Below, in pieces: positions 12,130 to 23,880 of a stretch of 64,000 bases of DNA. Made by a program: the position numbers and the translations under genes. The stretch is from Azorinus chamasolen. Its lineage: Eukaryota; Mollusca; Bivalvia; Cardiida; Solecurtidae. Where the stretch lies: the NCBI GenBank assembly GCA_963576725.1, contig OY755238.1, forward strand, positions 29,593,201 through 29,657,200, given 5' to 3'. Each line of letters opens with the position of its first letter. Position 1 is the first letter of the stretch. The notes beneath the pieces were generated by a model, which made no database searches, had not been told where the DNA came from, and saw only the letters and a program-made list of their open reading frames with translations.

Positions 12130-13045
12130 TCGTGTGCAATCTTTCACAGTCAGGTGGACAACACGTGTAACATAAAATCTGCACCGAAGCGAAGAATAGG
12201 TAGATCTAGGCAAGATAAACCTAGATGTGATACGCAAACTAATTCAAATACTGAAAACAATGACGACGAAATAACCATGGTCAAAACCTATTCAGAAGCA
12301 CCCATGAAACTACGCTAGATATATCAATATCTAATCTCGCAACTGCGAGGACCCAAGTTTCGCAGAATCATATCCAGTCTTACTCATGTAGAAGTCTCCA
12401 TGGGCTGTCCTCCTTAGAACTATGTCTTGAAAGTATCTTAGCTCGCTCAATAGCCGACCTGACAAAGGTTACCGAGCAAATGATTTTGCATGGAGAAGGA
12501 AATAAAAATAAACTAGAAACAAGATCGATCTGAGTTAGCAAAAACGCCACAGACCTTAGTAAGTTCCAGATCAGCAAATATGTTCACGTCAATGAACATA
12601 CATTCCGCATTTTTAGCCGGCGATTCCATAACAAGGGTTCTAAGCATATGTAAAATGCACGATGATAATTTAGATGTTCAGATTAAGACCCGTCACGCAA
12701 GAGTCTTAGAGAGTACATTTCACAAATGACCGACAAAGATCCCGATCAACTGAGAAGTTTGAACGCAGTAATTCTACATGTTAGGGCACATAATGTGTCG
12801 GGTGGGGATCGTAGTGAAATGATAGTCAATTGGTATAGAGATACAATCACCACTATAAATTCAGTCAATCCAAATGTTAAAAATTTGGTGTCTTCACGAA
12901 TACCTACATGTAGGACGAATGACAAATTAGTACACTGACAAATCGTTATATGACACTATTCATTTGAATGCGAAAGGCCAGTATGTAATGGACATCAAAT
13001 GTGAAAATCTTTATGTAACGAAGAGCTCAGTCTGTGAAATGTTAA
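12130..13045 (+). pseudogene. Decayed SGNH-hydrolase-domain ORF, probably retroelement ORF1
   Basis: Across shifted plus-strand frames one can read three SGNH-family blocks in order: a GDS block (AGDSITRV, about 12,620), a block III-like stretch (VILHVRAHNVSGGD, about 12,770) and a DTIHLNAKG block with the D-x-x-H pattern (about 12,950). Frameshifts and stops separate them. Upstream reading (12,130-12,530) is charged and Ser/Thr-rich. Some CR1-type LINEs carry an esterase-like domain in ORF1, which fits a LINE relic. A decayed host gene is the alternative. The catalytic-type residues are seen only in fragments, so no activity is expected. Confidence 0.55.
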
Positions 13046-13201
13046 CACAACTAAAGAAGAAGAAAAAGGAAGTACAGGAGAAATAGAAGAGGACGAAGGA
13101 GAAAGAAGGAGAAGAAATACGAGTCAAGAGTCAGGTCGCGAATAGAGGAATAAGAGTTATGGTTCAGTATTATAAATCACATGCATGTTGTGTGTTTTCA
13201 A

Positions 13202-13401
13202 TACAGTGAAACCTCTCTAAACCGGACGTTCAGTATAGTATAAATATCTATATTGGAGACAAGCGGCAACTTAATGCAGGGTAAAAGTCATCCAGAAAGC
13301 GGAACTTTCTGCATGTCTTTTACCCTGCAATAAGCAGCCATCTGCCTTAAAGTATTTTAATTCTTTATTACCAGAATTACGGTAAGAGATGTTAAACTGT
13401 T
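13202..13401. mobile_element. Family A fold-back MITE
   Basis: Starts TACAGTGAAACCTCTC. The inner GCGGCAACTTAATGCAGGG arms are intact and the right terminus is decayed. Confidence 0.75.
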
Positions 13402-13869
13402 CAAGAAACGTTTTGGTTGGTAAAGGAGATACAATATAACATCTCAAAATTTCTGTTGACTATTATTCTCTTTGATTTTATGGCTGAATGCATGTAGCAA
13501 ACATGTGACGTGTATTTTGACATGACAATCTTTGAAATAGGTCCTTATTGGTCGAAATATTACATCAGAGCACTTCAAGTATTTATGTATTATATTAATT
13601 CCCTTTTTGGACTATTGTTTTTATTATAATTGCTTCAACATTTTAACTCGTTCAACAAGTTCAAGTGCATGCTTCATCTTTATACAAACACACGTGATGC
13701 TATTTTCACCATCATAATATTCATAGCAAACTGTACGTGCTATATTGAACGTACCATTAATTAGTGAGATTCTATTAGCTGTAATTCGAATCCATTTCAT
13801 ACAAGAATAAATATCAAATCCAGAATTGACACAGATATTTTATCAAATTGCTTTATTTTTTCACATTGG

Positions 13870-13918
13870 TGACATTTACAGAGGTGTCCATCGGCGTCAA
13901 TATGAGGGAATGGGTTAA
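13870..13918. mobile_element. Family B half-element
   Basis: Only the right arm ATATGAGGGAATGGGTTAA and adjacent GGCGTCAA remain. Confidence 0.6.
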
Positions 13919-14301
13919 AGCACTTACATGTAAATTACAACGGAACTTAATATGCAGAATATGTTCCTGGGCCACCAAAAGTGTATTGACGTTTCTTTAA
14001 AATCTTTGCGCGCCTCATTATTAATGTTTTTAATATTGTTTTCTTTTATTGTTTGTTTTTATTAGTGTTTATATGTTTGGTCTTTTTTAATGCTTTTTTT
14101 TTCGCTTTTGCTTCATGTGTTTTGGATATATATAAAACTACCTTACTCGTGTAATTTGCAAAATGTTTTATGTGCACTAATTGCTACGTACACCGTGTTT
14201 GTGAAAATACACATGTCTGTTTACCACTTATTCTATGAATACTCATGTAAGAAATAAAAGCACTATTGATCTATTATTAGATGAATGTTTAAAACGGCAT
14301 A

Positions 14302-14475
14302 TTAACCCATTTGCGCCCATGATCCTATATATGAGACGTAGGCAAACAGTGTAGACTCTGATCAGACGTCACATTATTCGGCCTCTGGTCAGAGTCTACA
14401 CTGTTTGCTGATAGGAAAATCAATATAAAACAAAACAAAAATGAAAATTTAGACCAGACATCCCTTACATAAAAA
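14302..14475. mobile_element. Fold-back MITE with TTAACCCATTTGCGCCC end
   Basis: Arms GGCAAACAGTGTAGACTCTG and the inverse surround the centre. It resembles family E but has a distinct terminus. Confidence 0.65.
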
Positions 14476-14641
14476 GGGATTAATCCAATATATAATCATG
14501 GAAGAATCCACTGAGAGCAAATGGATTAATACATGAACGTTTTGCTGTGGCGGAAACTGTAGAATCAAATCTGTAATATTCAACAAGCAATCAAAGCATA
14601 CTCTGATCACGTGGCTCCTACAGTGTTACACGGTTTGCAAA

Positions 14642-14850
14642 TACAGTAGAACCCCTCTAATGCGACCACGTAACGAATAAACATAGGTATCGTTATAAGC
14701 AGGTGGCTACTTAATGCAGGACAAAAGTAATGCAGAAAGCTCCCCTGGGAGCTTTCTGCATTACTTTTGTCCTGCATTAAGCTACCGCCTGCCTCTACCA
14801 TCCAGAATTATACCTCTTTTAGGTGGTCGCATTAGCGGAATTTTACTGTA
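14642..14850. mobile_element. Family A fold-back MITE
   Basis: TACAGTAGAACCCCTCTAAT to ATTAGCGGAATTTTACTGTA, with a perfect palindrome around AGCTCCCCTGGGAGCT. Confidence 0.85.
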
Positions 14851-14965
14851 CTATGGAGTGAAGTGTTAATATATTATAACCCAAGCAAAGGACACCCGTG
14901 TCCTTAGCGCTTTATCTGATCGTGAGAGATAGGGTTGTAACACCTTTGCAAACCAGTATGGCATA

Positions 14966-15173
14966 TACAGTAAAACCTCGATTATCCGAACACTAAAATA
15001 CGTATTATTATCGATCTTTAAGACAGGTTGCAGCTTAATGCATGGTGAAATTCATGCAGAAAGCTCCTCCAGGAGCTTTCTGCATGACTTTCATCATGCA
15101 TTAAGCAGCCACCTGCCTGAAAGGGTCTAAATTCGCTTATAACGAAAATTCGAATAATCGAGACTTTACTGTA
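14966..15173. mobile_element. Family A fold-back MITE (GATTATCCG subfamily)
   Basis: TACAGTAAAACCTCGATTAT to ATAATCGAGACTTTACTGTA. The GATTATCCGAA terminus is the most pogo/Tigger-like of the set. Confidence 0.85.
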
Positions 15174-15383
15174 TATTAATAGAACCCCTCTTATGCGACC
15201 ACTTAATGAATGAACAGTGGTGTCGTTATAAGCAGATTGTTGTTTAATGTAGGACAAAAGTAATGCAGAAAGCTTCCATAGGAACTTTCTGCATTACATT
15301 TGTCCTGCATTAAGCAACCACCTGTATTTAGCACCTAAAATTATATCTATATTTGGTGATCGCATTAGCGAGGTTTTACTGTA
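15174..15383. mobile_element. Family A fold-back MITE, adjacent to the previous copy
   Basis: Left end decayed (TTAATAGAACCCCTC), right end GCGAGGTTTTACTGTA. It abuts the preceding element. Confidence 0.8.
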
Positions 15384-15424
15384 CATAGGAATTTATTTTG
15401 TATTGGTAGAAACCGTAGAACTAT

Positions 15425-15920
15425 GTCTGTATTATTCCATAGGCAAACAGCAGACCCTGATCAGACGGCTCTTACAGAGAAGCCGGCTGATCTTGGTCTA
15501 CTATGTTTGCAAATGATTGAAAAGAAAAGAAACGCGTTTGGATGAAGGAAAGGGTGAATCCAGAATTGAAAGAACTAAATTATCCCTTTACTTTATAATA
15601 CATGTACAACTTGTTTTACCCATTGACAAACAGAGCAGATCCATAGACGAAGCTTGTGTCCTTAACCTTTAACCTGCTAAAGACGCATTCTAACGTATTT
15701 GCAAATAAAGTAGACTCAGGTCAGAAGACTGCTGTAGGAGCCGTCTGATTAGGGTCTATTCTGTTAGCTTATCAGATTTATAGATCTGTTCCTACAGCTT
15801 CTGCTATGACCAAAATACCATGTGATCAAATTTTTGAATGCCATTAACCCTTTCCCTGTTCTGTGTTTATACAACATTTCATTACCAACTGAATATTCAT
15901 GGGGGAAAATAGTTATACAG
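15425..15920. mobile_element. Two family E fold-back copies
   Basis: Copies centre near 15,475 (GCAGACCCTGATCAGACGGC) and 15,740 (GGAGCCGTCTGATTAGGGTC). Both are decayed at the ends. Confidence 0.6.
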
Positions 15921-15949
15921 AAATATTGAAGGTGGGGCATTGTAGCCAT

Positions 15950-16130
15950 TTTAACGCATTACCCTCTAGTGGCGAATTTTTGCGCCTTTATAAAATTCAC
16001 ATCGTGAAACCATTGTGATATTTATCACAATGGTTTCAATAATACACAATTCTGAAACTCTCTTTTTCTATAGTTTAATGCTCCTTTTCGGTAGATTAAT
16101 CAGAAAAGGTTGGGTCTAAAATAGCCTAGG
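15950..16130. mobile_element. Family B fold-back MITE with deleted core
   Basis: The central palindrome is reduced to ACCATTGTGATATTTATCACAATGGT-type arms, about 26 bases. Confidence 0.7.
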
Positions 16131-16139
16131 AGATCTATC

Positions 16140-16480
16140 AAATTCCATTAGCAGAGCAGACCTATATGAGTCTGATCTAGATCGTCTCTGTTGACAAATG
16201 CGTGAAAATATGTCTATATGAGGGAAAGAATTAACCCTTTCCCTGTTCTATGTTTGTTTCAAATTTCAATACCTAATGAACATTCATGGACAAAATAATT
16301 ATACTGAAATATAGAAGGTTGGATATTGTAGATATTTTAGAAAGCAAATAAACATACTTATCAAATTATATGAGCAAACAGAGTAGACCCTGATCAGACG
16401 GCTCCTCTAGGAGCCGTCTGATTTGTGTCTACTCTGTTTGCATATGCGTGAAATCACGTTTATATGAGGGAAAGGGTTAA
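16140..16480. mobile_element. Family E fold-back MITE cluster
   Basis: A fragment at 16,140-16,230 is followed by a fuller copy (16,232-16,480) with TTAACCCTTTCCC at the left, GAGGGAAAGGGTTAA at the right, and core CGGCTCCTCTAGGAGCCG. Confidence 0.75.
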
Positions 16481-16984
16481 ACCAATTCAGCTAATAAATA
16501 TTTGTGATGACATCTTTTTTGTCATGAATGTTGACAAGGCAGAAAGGTTTTGCAGATGCTATCCACTCAGTACTAACAGTTGAATGTCGCTTGGGTGATA
16601 AATTCTGAATGGTTTTTAGGAAAAATGTCCAATAGTTTCATTACGATAGTCAGTCATGGACCACAGAGATCGGCAAAACACCTGATGCTTTATTTATGTG
16701 ATTGTAAATATCATATTAGTACATTTACACACATTTTTGTAACTCTTTAACTTTCAGTTTACAGTTTATTAAATCACTCCGCACATACATGTACGTATGT
16801 GACAAAAGGAAGACGAATATAACACTATTTTGAGAACAACGATGTGAGACTAGACTGTAGGTGGTACATGTACGTAGAATCACGAAAACAGTTTCAGATG
16901 GCAAATATGTAAGACAGAAAAATATGAGGGCATAAATAAAAGAACAATCTTAACCATCGTTCCATTAGAATGCGAGGTAAATCT

Positions 16985-17213
16985 TTAACGCCTTCCTCCA
17001 TAAGTACGCCTTTCTATGTCTCTGCAAAAGTCACTTTATGAAACCATTGTGATAAATAGAGCATTTACTCCATATGAGCAAATTCTCCATTTATCACAAT
17101 GATTTCAAAACTACAAATTCTAACATTTTGCAATATCTAGTAAAATGCTCCTTTTTGGTAGATTTATTCAAAGAGGTCGGATCTCAAAATAGTCTATGAG
17201 GTAACGGACTAAC
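16985..17213. mobile_element. Family B fold-back MITE, diverged
   Basis: Arms AACCATTGTGATAAATAGAG and a mutated inverse. Right arm ends CTATGAGGTAACGG. Confidence 0.7.
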
Positions 17214-17319
17214 CTTTCATTTAATTAACATTCAAATAAGACTTAATGTCATCATGAGTATTAATGAGATTTAGATTTATAATGGCATGAGAACACATGC
17301 ATTTTTGGACATGGCAGAA

Positions 17320-17460
17320 ACTGTAGAATCATATATTTATTATTTCATAAGTAAACAGAACAGACTCTAATCGGGCGGCTCTTACAATACATGACCCGTC
17401 TGAACTGAGTATACTCTGTTTGCAAAGGCATACAAAGGCGTATTTATGGAGTAAAGGTTT
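17320..17460. mobile_element. Family E fold-back remnant
   Basis: AACAGAACAGACTCTAATCG and an imperfect inverse ending in GGAGTAAAGG. Confidence 0.5.
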
Positions 17461-17599
17461 CAAGTATTTCAAAACAATGCATACGCAATCGCTTAATCCA
17501 AAGAGAATAATTTCATAGTGTCATTCATCAGAGACTAGAAACTGTAACATTTAGCATGGCTTGCAAATTTATCGGGTATACGTTCTATACGTTATTATT

Positions 17600-18070
17600 G
17601 AACACCTTCCTTCACATATACGCCTTTTCACGACTTTGCAAACAGAGTAGACCAAGAACAGACGGCTCCTGTAGAAGCCGTCAGATCACGCTCGGCTCTG
17701 TTTGCTTATGGTACAATATACAGTGAACCCTCGTTACAACGAAGGTGTTTGTTTCCGGACATTTTTGCTGGTATAACGAGGTTGTCGTTATAATGAGTTT
17801 AAATGAGTTTAAATATGAAAAGAGCCATATGGCCAGTTTTAAAATAGTACCAACAGGTGAACGCTTAATGCAGAACACAAGAAGTGCAAAAAGCGCTCTT
17901 TGGAGCTATTTATTTAATGGTGGTTTCAAAGACTTAACAGTAATTTTGTTTCAATGCATAATGCCGGTATAACGAGGGTACCAGATGCCGGTGTAATGAT
18001 GGTTCACTGTACATCTGACATAGATCTGATTGGCGTCTCATCTGGGTCCTATCAGGTCGCGCTTAAAACG
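17600..18070. mobile_element. Family E element with a nested TACAGTGAACCCTCG element
   Basis: Family E arms (AACAGAGTAGACC, GGCTCTGTTTGCTTATGG) are interrupted at 17,719-18,011 by an element with TACAGTGAACCCTCGTTACA and GGTTCACTGTA ends. The nested element's sister is at 27,063-27,415. Confidence 0.7.
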
Positions 18071-18254
18071 ATAAGGGTTATCGAGACACCAGTAGCTATC
18101 ATATATAAAAATACCTTTGGAAGATCACTTTCCATACATTTGCTTCTTTATAGCTGTCGTGATATTGTCGACTGTGACCATGATATTAAGGTTACAAGCA
18201 AGAGTTATGCAATGCACGGAAAGGCAACATTCATATTTTTATCATCGGTGACAT

Positions 18255-18512
18255 TAGCTTTTAACTCATTCTCTGTTCAATAAATGTTAAATTTTTCAAT
18301 ACCTATTGGATGTTGATGGCAAAATAGTTATAATGAAAATATGGAAGGTTGAACATTGTAGCCGTGTCAGAAACAAAAAGAACAACGTATATCAAATTCC
18401 ATAAGCAAACATAACATACCCTGATCAGACGTTTCATATATAGAGACTGTCTGATCTGGATCTACGTTGTTTGCAAATGTGTGAAAATACGTTTATATGA
18501 AGATAAGGATCA
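18255..18512. mobile_element. Family E fold-back MITE, diverged
   Basis: ACATACCCTGATCAGACG and CTGTCTGATCTGGATCTACG arms. The termini are weak. Confidence 0.55.
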
Positions 18513-18678
18513 AGGGTTTGAATACAAATCGAACATAACTCAGGATTCCCATTCGAACATTGTCTTCACGAAATTAAACATGTAGTTGCAATCATCTATG
18601 GATGATTTGCTTTTTATGTTTGTAATTTGCTTCCGGTGTTTCTCTTTCACATGTGTTTATTCATTTTCTTAGAACACT

Positions 18679-18755
18679 TCGAGGGCTTGGTGCAAAACTA
18701 TTGTAACTCCTTCACTTTGTGAAGGAGTTACAATAGTTTTGCACCAAGCTCTCGA
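18679..18755. repeat. Perfect 77-bp hairpin palindrome, copy 2
   Basis: Same element as 158-234. The base change CTATTC to CTATTG is matched by the complementary change in the opposite arm, so each copy remains self-complementary. Confidence 0.9.
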
Positions 18756-18811
18756 CTTTTTCGTAGCTTACCGCAATCATTCATTTTTTTTGCTGGTAAA
18801 TATCCGTATAA

Positions 18812-19082
18812 TACAGTGCTCCCTCCCTACAACGGCCCTCTCAATAACGATTCCCTCCTTACAACAACGCATGACACTGTTTCCGAAACAACAAGGCTCC
18901 AGAAACAACCTATTTCCATCGTATTTTCTTTATGCCTCCATTTAGTTCACCAAATACACAATATCTGGGGATCTGCAAACAAGCTAATTATGTTTGATTT
19001 CCGTCCCTATAACAACTCCCTCTGAACAACACATACAATATTCGCATCCCAAAGGGTGTCGTTGTAGAGAGGGAGCACTGTA
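18812..19082. mobile_element. MITE with TACAGTGCTCCCTCCCTAC ends
   Basis: The ends TACAGTGCTCCCTC and GAGGGAGCACTGTA are perfect inverses within TA. The interior has repeated ACAACG-type motifs and no coding capacity. Confidence 0.85.
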
Positions 19083-19179
19083 TAAGAATAACATCCCTAC
19101 ATATAAATTAACTTAAGATGTATCATATCATATGAACTAATGTACAAGTAATATTAGCCATGACAAAAACTGTAGAATC

Positions 19180-19300
19180 ATATCTTTATCTTTTTCACAA
19201 GCAAACAGAACAGAGGCTGATCAGACGGCTGTTATAGGAATAGTTAATTTCTGGGTCTATTCTGTTAGTACATGTAGTAGGCGTCAAATCACTATTTCTG
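19180..19300. mobile_element. Family E fold-back remnant
   Basis: AACAGAACAGAGGCTGATCA and an eroded inverse arm. Confidence 0.45.
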
Positions 19301-19404
19301 TCATATACAATGTTTATATGGCCCCACTTGAAATTGTTCCAGTTATTTTAACAATTATTACACATACGTCTAAATCGAAATAATGTGTTACATTGTTGTA
19401 GTTT

Positions 19405-19906
19405 TACAGTAAACCATTGATTATTTGAACATATATTATTATCGATCTTTAAGACAGGTATCAGCTTAACGCAGAGTGGAAATCATCTGGGAGCTGTCTT
19501 CATTCCTTACTTCTACCCTGCATTAACCCTTTCCCTGTTCTTTGTTTATTCCAAATTCCAATACCTACTGAATATTAATGGACAAAATAGTTATAATGAA
19601 ATATAGAAGGTGGTATATTCTAAAAAAAACCAAAAAAAACCCAGCAGCACTATCAAATTCTATTTACAAACGGAGCAGACTCAGATCAGATGGATCCTAG
19701 AGAAGCCTCTGGTCTGGGTCTACTCTGTGTGAAAATGCGTCAAAACCGTTTACATGGAGGAAAGGGTTTAGACGGGTAGAAGCTTGAGGCAGAGTGGAAA
19801 TGATCTGGGAGCTGACTGCATTACTTCCAATCCGCATTAAGCAGCCACCTGCCTAAAAAGTTGTTTTTTTATGTATTAACATTGCGAATTACCGAGGTAT
19901 TCCTGT
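19405..19906. mobile_element. Family A element interrupted by a family E element
   Basis: Family A halves (TACAGTAAACCATTGATTAT at the left, AAGCAGCCACCTGCC at the right) flank a family E copy at about 19,526-19,770. The order is the reverse of the 7,733 nest, so both families remained active over overlapping times. Confidence 0.7.
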
Positions 19907-20090
19907 CAAATTAGAAGCGATATTTACGACATGGTGTGGTTACTAATGCTCTCGAGCGATGTTATGTAGTAACACATTTTACGAGGGCTCAGATGTGATA
20001 TTTTGAATTATATTACAATAAATATGTCCAATTACTTGTTGTACACGGTATAATAATAAAGTGTTGCAAATGACTGTGGTAATATAAATA

Positions 20091-20293
20091 TACAGTGAAA
20101 CCTCTCTAAACCGGAATTTAATAAAGAAACAATTACGTACTTTAGGCATGTATGCTTCATGCGGGGTAAAAGTCATGCAGACAACTCCAAAAGGAGCTTT
20201 CTGCATGACTTTCATCCTGCATTAAGCTGTCACCTGTCTTACAGACTGGCAATACTACTATGTTTAACGTCCGGTTTAGAGAGGTTTACTGTA
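20091..20293. mobile_element. Family A fold-back MITE
   Basis: TACAGTGAAACCTCTCTAAA to GAGAGGTTTACTGTA, with the inner GCTTTCTGCATGACTTTC arm. A family B fragment follows at 20,380-20,456. Confidence 0.8.
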
Positions 20294-20738
20294 AATATAC
20301 TATACGGGTTGCTAACCGGTAACAATTCAAACTCAAAGAACGAGTGTCTTAACCGATTAATCCTGTCCGTGGCCAGCAGTTTCCTATGGAGCAAATGCTT
20401 GCATAAAATGACTTTTACAGAGGCGCCAAAAGGCGTAAACAGGAGAGAATGTCATTAGTTAAATCAAGCTTGCAAACAGTTTGCATTAAGCCGTTTGAGA
20501 CGCCGATATCCTGAAACTTTATACATTATTTGCAGAAGAAACATAGTTTGCGCCAAAAGAGTTAAAACTCCTAACAGTAACAACAAATCAGGCATTTTTA
20601 CGTGTCATGATTTCCTGCACCATAAAACAAAAAGGGCCACTATTGCCTTGTGAGTTTGCATTGGTCGCGACAGAGCTCACAATATAAATATAGTTTATTT
20701 CTTTGTTTGTACCGGGATATTGTTTCACGTTAAATAAT

Positions 20739-20957
20739 TCCCTACTAGACTATTTTAGACCTAACCTCATTGAATTAATCTACCGAAAAGAGCATTAACT
20801 ATAGAAAAGGATACTTTTTAACTTGTCCAGTTCTGAAACCAATGTAATAAATAGAGCATTTGCTCCTATGGAGCAAATGCTCTATTTATTACAGTAGTTT
20901 CAAAATGTCACTTTTACAGAGGCGACGAAATGCGTCACTAGGAGGGAATGTGTTAAC
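20739..20957. mobile_element. Family B fold-back MITE, inverted
   Basis: Core GCATTTGCTCCTATGGAGCA with AATAAATAGA arms; ends GAGGGAATGTGTTAA. Confidence 0.75.
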
Positions 20958-21166
20958 TCTTTCGCTGCTAATGCCGCAGCTGTGATTACCTCTGCAAGCA
21001 GTTTGGGTCCAGATAAAACGCCGAATAACTCGGCGTCTTATCAGGATCCAAACTGTTTGTTACTGTTTCTATATCGTGAAATAAGAATAAAGAAATAATG
21101 TAAACTGAAATTTTGAGCGAACGAGAAAGTTTACAGACGACAAAGGTTGGCTGCGAAATAGTTAAT
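20957..21166. mobile_element. Family D fold-back MITE
   Basis: TTAACTCTTTCGCTGCTAAT to GGCTGCGAAATAGTTAA, with core CGCCGAATAACTCGGCG. Confidence 0.8.
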
Positions 21167-21964
21167 AGTAATTTAATCATTTCGTGACGTCTACCTCATT
21201 ATAGGTGAATGACCCAGACTGATGTTTGTCAGCTCATGGAACAAATTGCAATGTTTCGTGCATAGAAGAACTGGCCTTGGTAATTGTCCATTATGTTTAA
21301 TGTCCCCAGATGCACATAAAATGTTTCAACATGATGCAGTTTTTATCGAAATATAATACGAACACGATATAACGTTAGATGCAGTTTTAACTTCGATATC
21401 TCGATCTTCAAAGGAACATACAAATTACTTCGACATAACAGAATTTCGAGCCGTCCGAATACTAATCTAAACAAGTTCACAAGTTCGTCGCTTAATGCTG
21501 GAAGCTCATGTAGGATTGTTCAACATTACTTTCGGCCTGCATTACCACTGTGGTGCAAGCTGTACGGCCCAAATGTTTAGACTTTTCTAAGATGGCGGAC
21601 AAAACGGAGGCTGAAAGGTAAGCATCACATCTTTACACGGTTTAAACTATGTAGATTTTGCTTTCAGTCATTTAATTGGTGCCATAACACAGAATTATAA
21701 CGCCCGTCAACAGCGGCGTACCCCCTTATGGTACATGTCTGTGTGTAAGGCTCAAAATCTTCGGTCAACTTTGCAGAAACTGAAAGTCAGAAATCGAATC
21801 GAGAAGGGGGTCATATTTTGCCTCATTGTAAGCTTACCAACAACGCTAAACATTTTCTAACACTGTGGATATATGCATCTGAGCCCGATATTAACGTTGA
21901 GTTACCTAGTTTGTGGCACAGATCTACATTTTGTCTTTTGGAGACGTTTGAAAATAATGTCGAG

Positions 21965-22068
21965 TGTACGGTTTAGCCATTAGAGGTAAAAGTGCACTGT
22001 ACGGTTTAGACCCGATGTTTTTTGTACGGTTTAGCCACGATTTTCTTTCGAAAAACTGTACGGTTTAG
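21965..22068. repeat. Subterminal TGTACGGTTTAG repeats of the left TIR
   Basis: Four copies of TGTACGGTTTAG start at 21,965, 21,998, 22,023 and 22,057. They are mirrored as CTAAACCGTACA at about 24,827-24,929 in the right TIR. Regular subterminal repeats resemble transposase-binding arrays (inference). Confidence 0.8.
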
Positions 22069-22609
22069 ACACAAAACAAATGCTACCATTTGAATCTGCG
22101 CCGTAGGTCTAGATAGTATAATCCCAACTATTTATTATGGATCTTCCTCCATGCAATGCATGTTTTCGATTATGACAGCATATCACAAACAATTAGGATC
22201 GAGATCAGAAGCACAGTATATAATTGGTTTAAACGTATTTTATTTTTAAATATTTGCATGGATATTGTAATAATAACACAAAGGAAAAGAAAAGGATGGA
22301 AACGAAAACAGGACTGCTTATTGTGTTTCTCCCCCATCACCGTAACAACTGCACTCGGTTTATGCAGAAATGACTGCCCGTTATTGTACTATATTAATTG
22401 TACTGAAAAACTAATTAAATTAATTAAGCAGGATATATCAGTTTATACAAGAACCTTTTGAGAAATATACTTCAGAATAAAAGAAAAAATAAATAAATAA
22501 AAGAAACAAAAAAGGAAACGAAGGTTGACACATATATGTAGAGAGGTCTAGGATTCTGAACGGTACAAGCACATTCGAAAGAAGGTGAGCGTTACCGAGT
22601 TTATTAGAA

Positions 22610-23880
22610 TCGTTTTGAGGTTTGGATAAACCGATGTACAGCTTCGTCTATAATGATGTTTGTATTATAATTTAAAAGATGATCACCAAACAGAAAGACA
22701 GACAGGGACGGAGTAGTGTATCTGGCAACATCATCAAAGAGTTGTTTTCCTTCGTTGGTTTCCTTCGTTGGTATATTTGCAACAGCATAAGAAGAAGTGT
22801 GATGCGTTCTCAACGAGGCCACATGTACACAAGGCAGTGTCAGATATGTTCTTTGAGAATAGGTCATGGTTCAAGGAACTGCAATTTGTACGAAGCCTCT
22901 TGTGCAGGAGCTGCTGTTTTCTGACACCGTAATAAAATGTTTGGGAACAGTTAGCAGATTGATATTCAAAGAAGTTTTGAATGCGTTTAGAGTAGAAGAT
23001 TGTTTTTCATTTTTGGGGAGGTCATTCCATTCCTGTATTGTTGCAGGGAGGAAAGAGTTGCTATAATGGATTGTGCGACAGGCCAGAGGTTGAATATCAC
23101 CAGCGTTTCTTAATCTTAAATTGCATCGAGAAACACTTCAAGCCACTTCAGGTACCAGTTCTGTGAGATAATTTGGAGCTAAATGAAACACCATTTTATA
23201 AAAGAGAATAAGTCTGTGTTTTACGTCTGGTTTCCAACTTCATGCAATAATTTACCAACAGAAACCAATTTAGTTGTCCCAGTTACTATAGGGGTAGCTT
23301 CATATTGAATCTTTTCAAAACTGTTAGATTCTCTGGCATTACAGTTATCAAATATAGTATCATCGTATTCTAAAATAGGTATCACGAAATATACGTAGAT
23401 TGTTTCAAGGGAATATCTGTCCGAAGTGAATTTGAGTTTTCGCATGACATTTATTCTTGTCCGTGCCTTAGTAGCGATATATTCGATATGGCAGTGCCAT
23501 GTTAGATCACGTGAGAGATGAACGCCAATGTGCTTATGTGAATCTACTTCATGAATTTGATGGTCTTGCATATATACGGATGATACATTTTTCTCGAGAT
23601 TATTAACGAATCAGTCTTCTTAGGATTGAACAAGCTAGTGTCGTAAGCAAACAAACGAATGTTCCATCCAATGTCGCTAACAATATCATTTATAAAAACA
23701 AGAAATAACAATGGACCTAATATATATCCTTGTGGAACACCAGCTTCATAGTATTCCAGTCAGAGAAGGTACCTGGTAAAATTACACGTTGCGTTCTTTC
23801 AGTAAGATAACTGGAAAACCAGAATAGAATTATGGGTAGAACATGACCTGGATATATACTGGTTATTAAACATTTAAGGA
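22610..23880 (-). pseudogene. Decayed non-LTR (LINE) reverse-transcriptase fragment
   Basis: Minus-strand frames, with shifts, read LINE RT landmarks in order. There is an AGVPQG-I-GP-LF block near 23,740 and an FAYDT block near 23,640 where FADD is usual. Next comes the HKHIGVHLSRDLTWHCHI thumb region near 23,530, then an ETIYVYFVIPILEYDDTIFD block near 23,380. The C-terminal end near 22,650 reads FLFGDHLLNYN and ends in a F-I-x-x-S-K-R-F pattern. Stops and frameshifts break it and the N-terminal endonuclease is absent. It belongs to the jockey/CR1-like broad class by these motifs and lies inside the CACTGTG element, so it was captured by or inserted into it. Confidence 0.8.

Noticed and set aside
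22604..23571. Two separate host genes on the minus strand
   Set aside because: Both ORFs are pieces of one decayed LINE reverse transcriptase in shifted frames.
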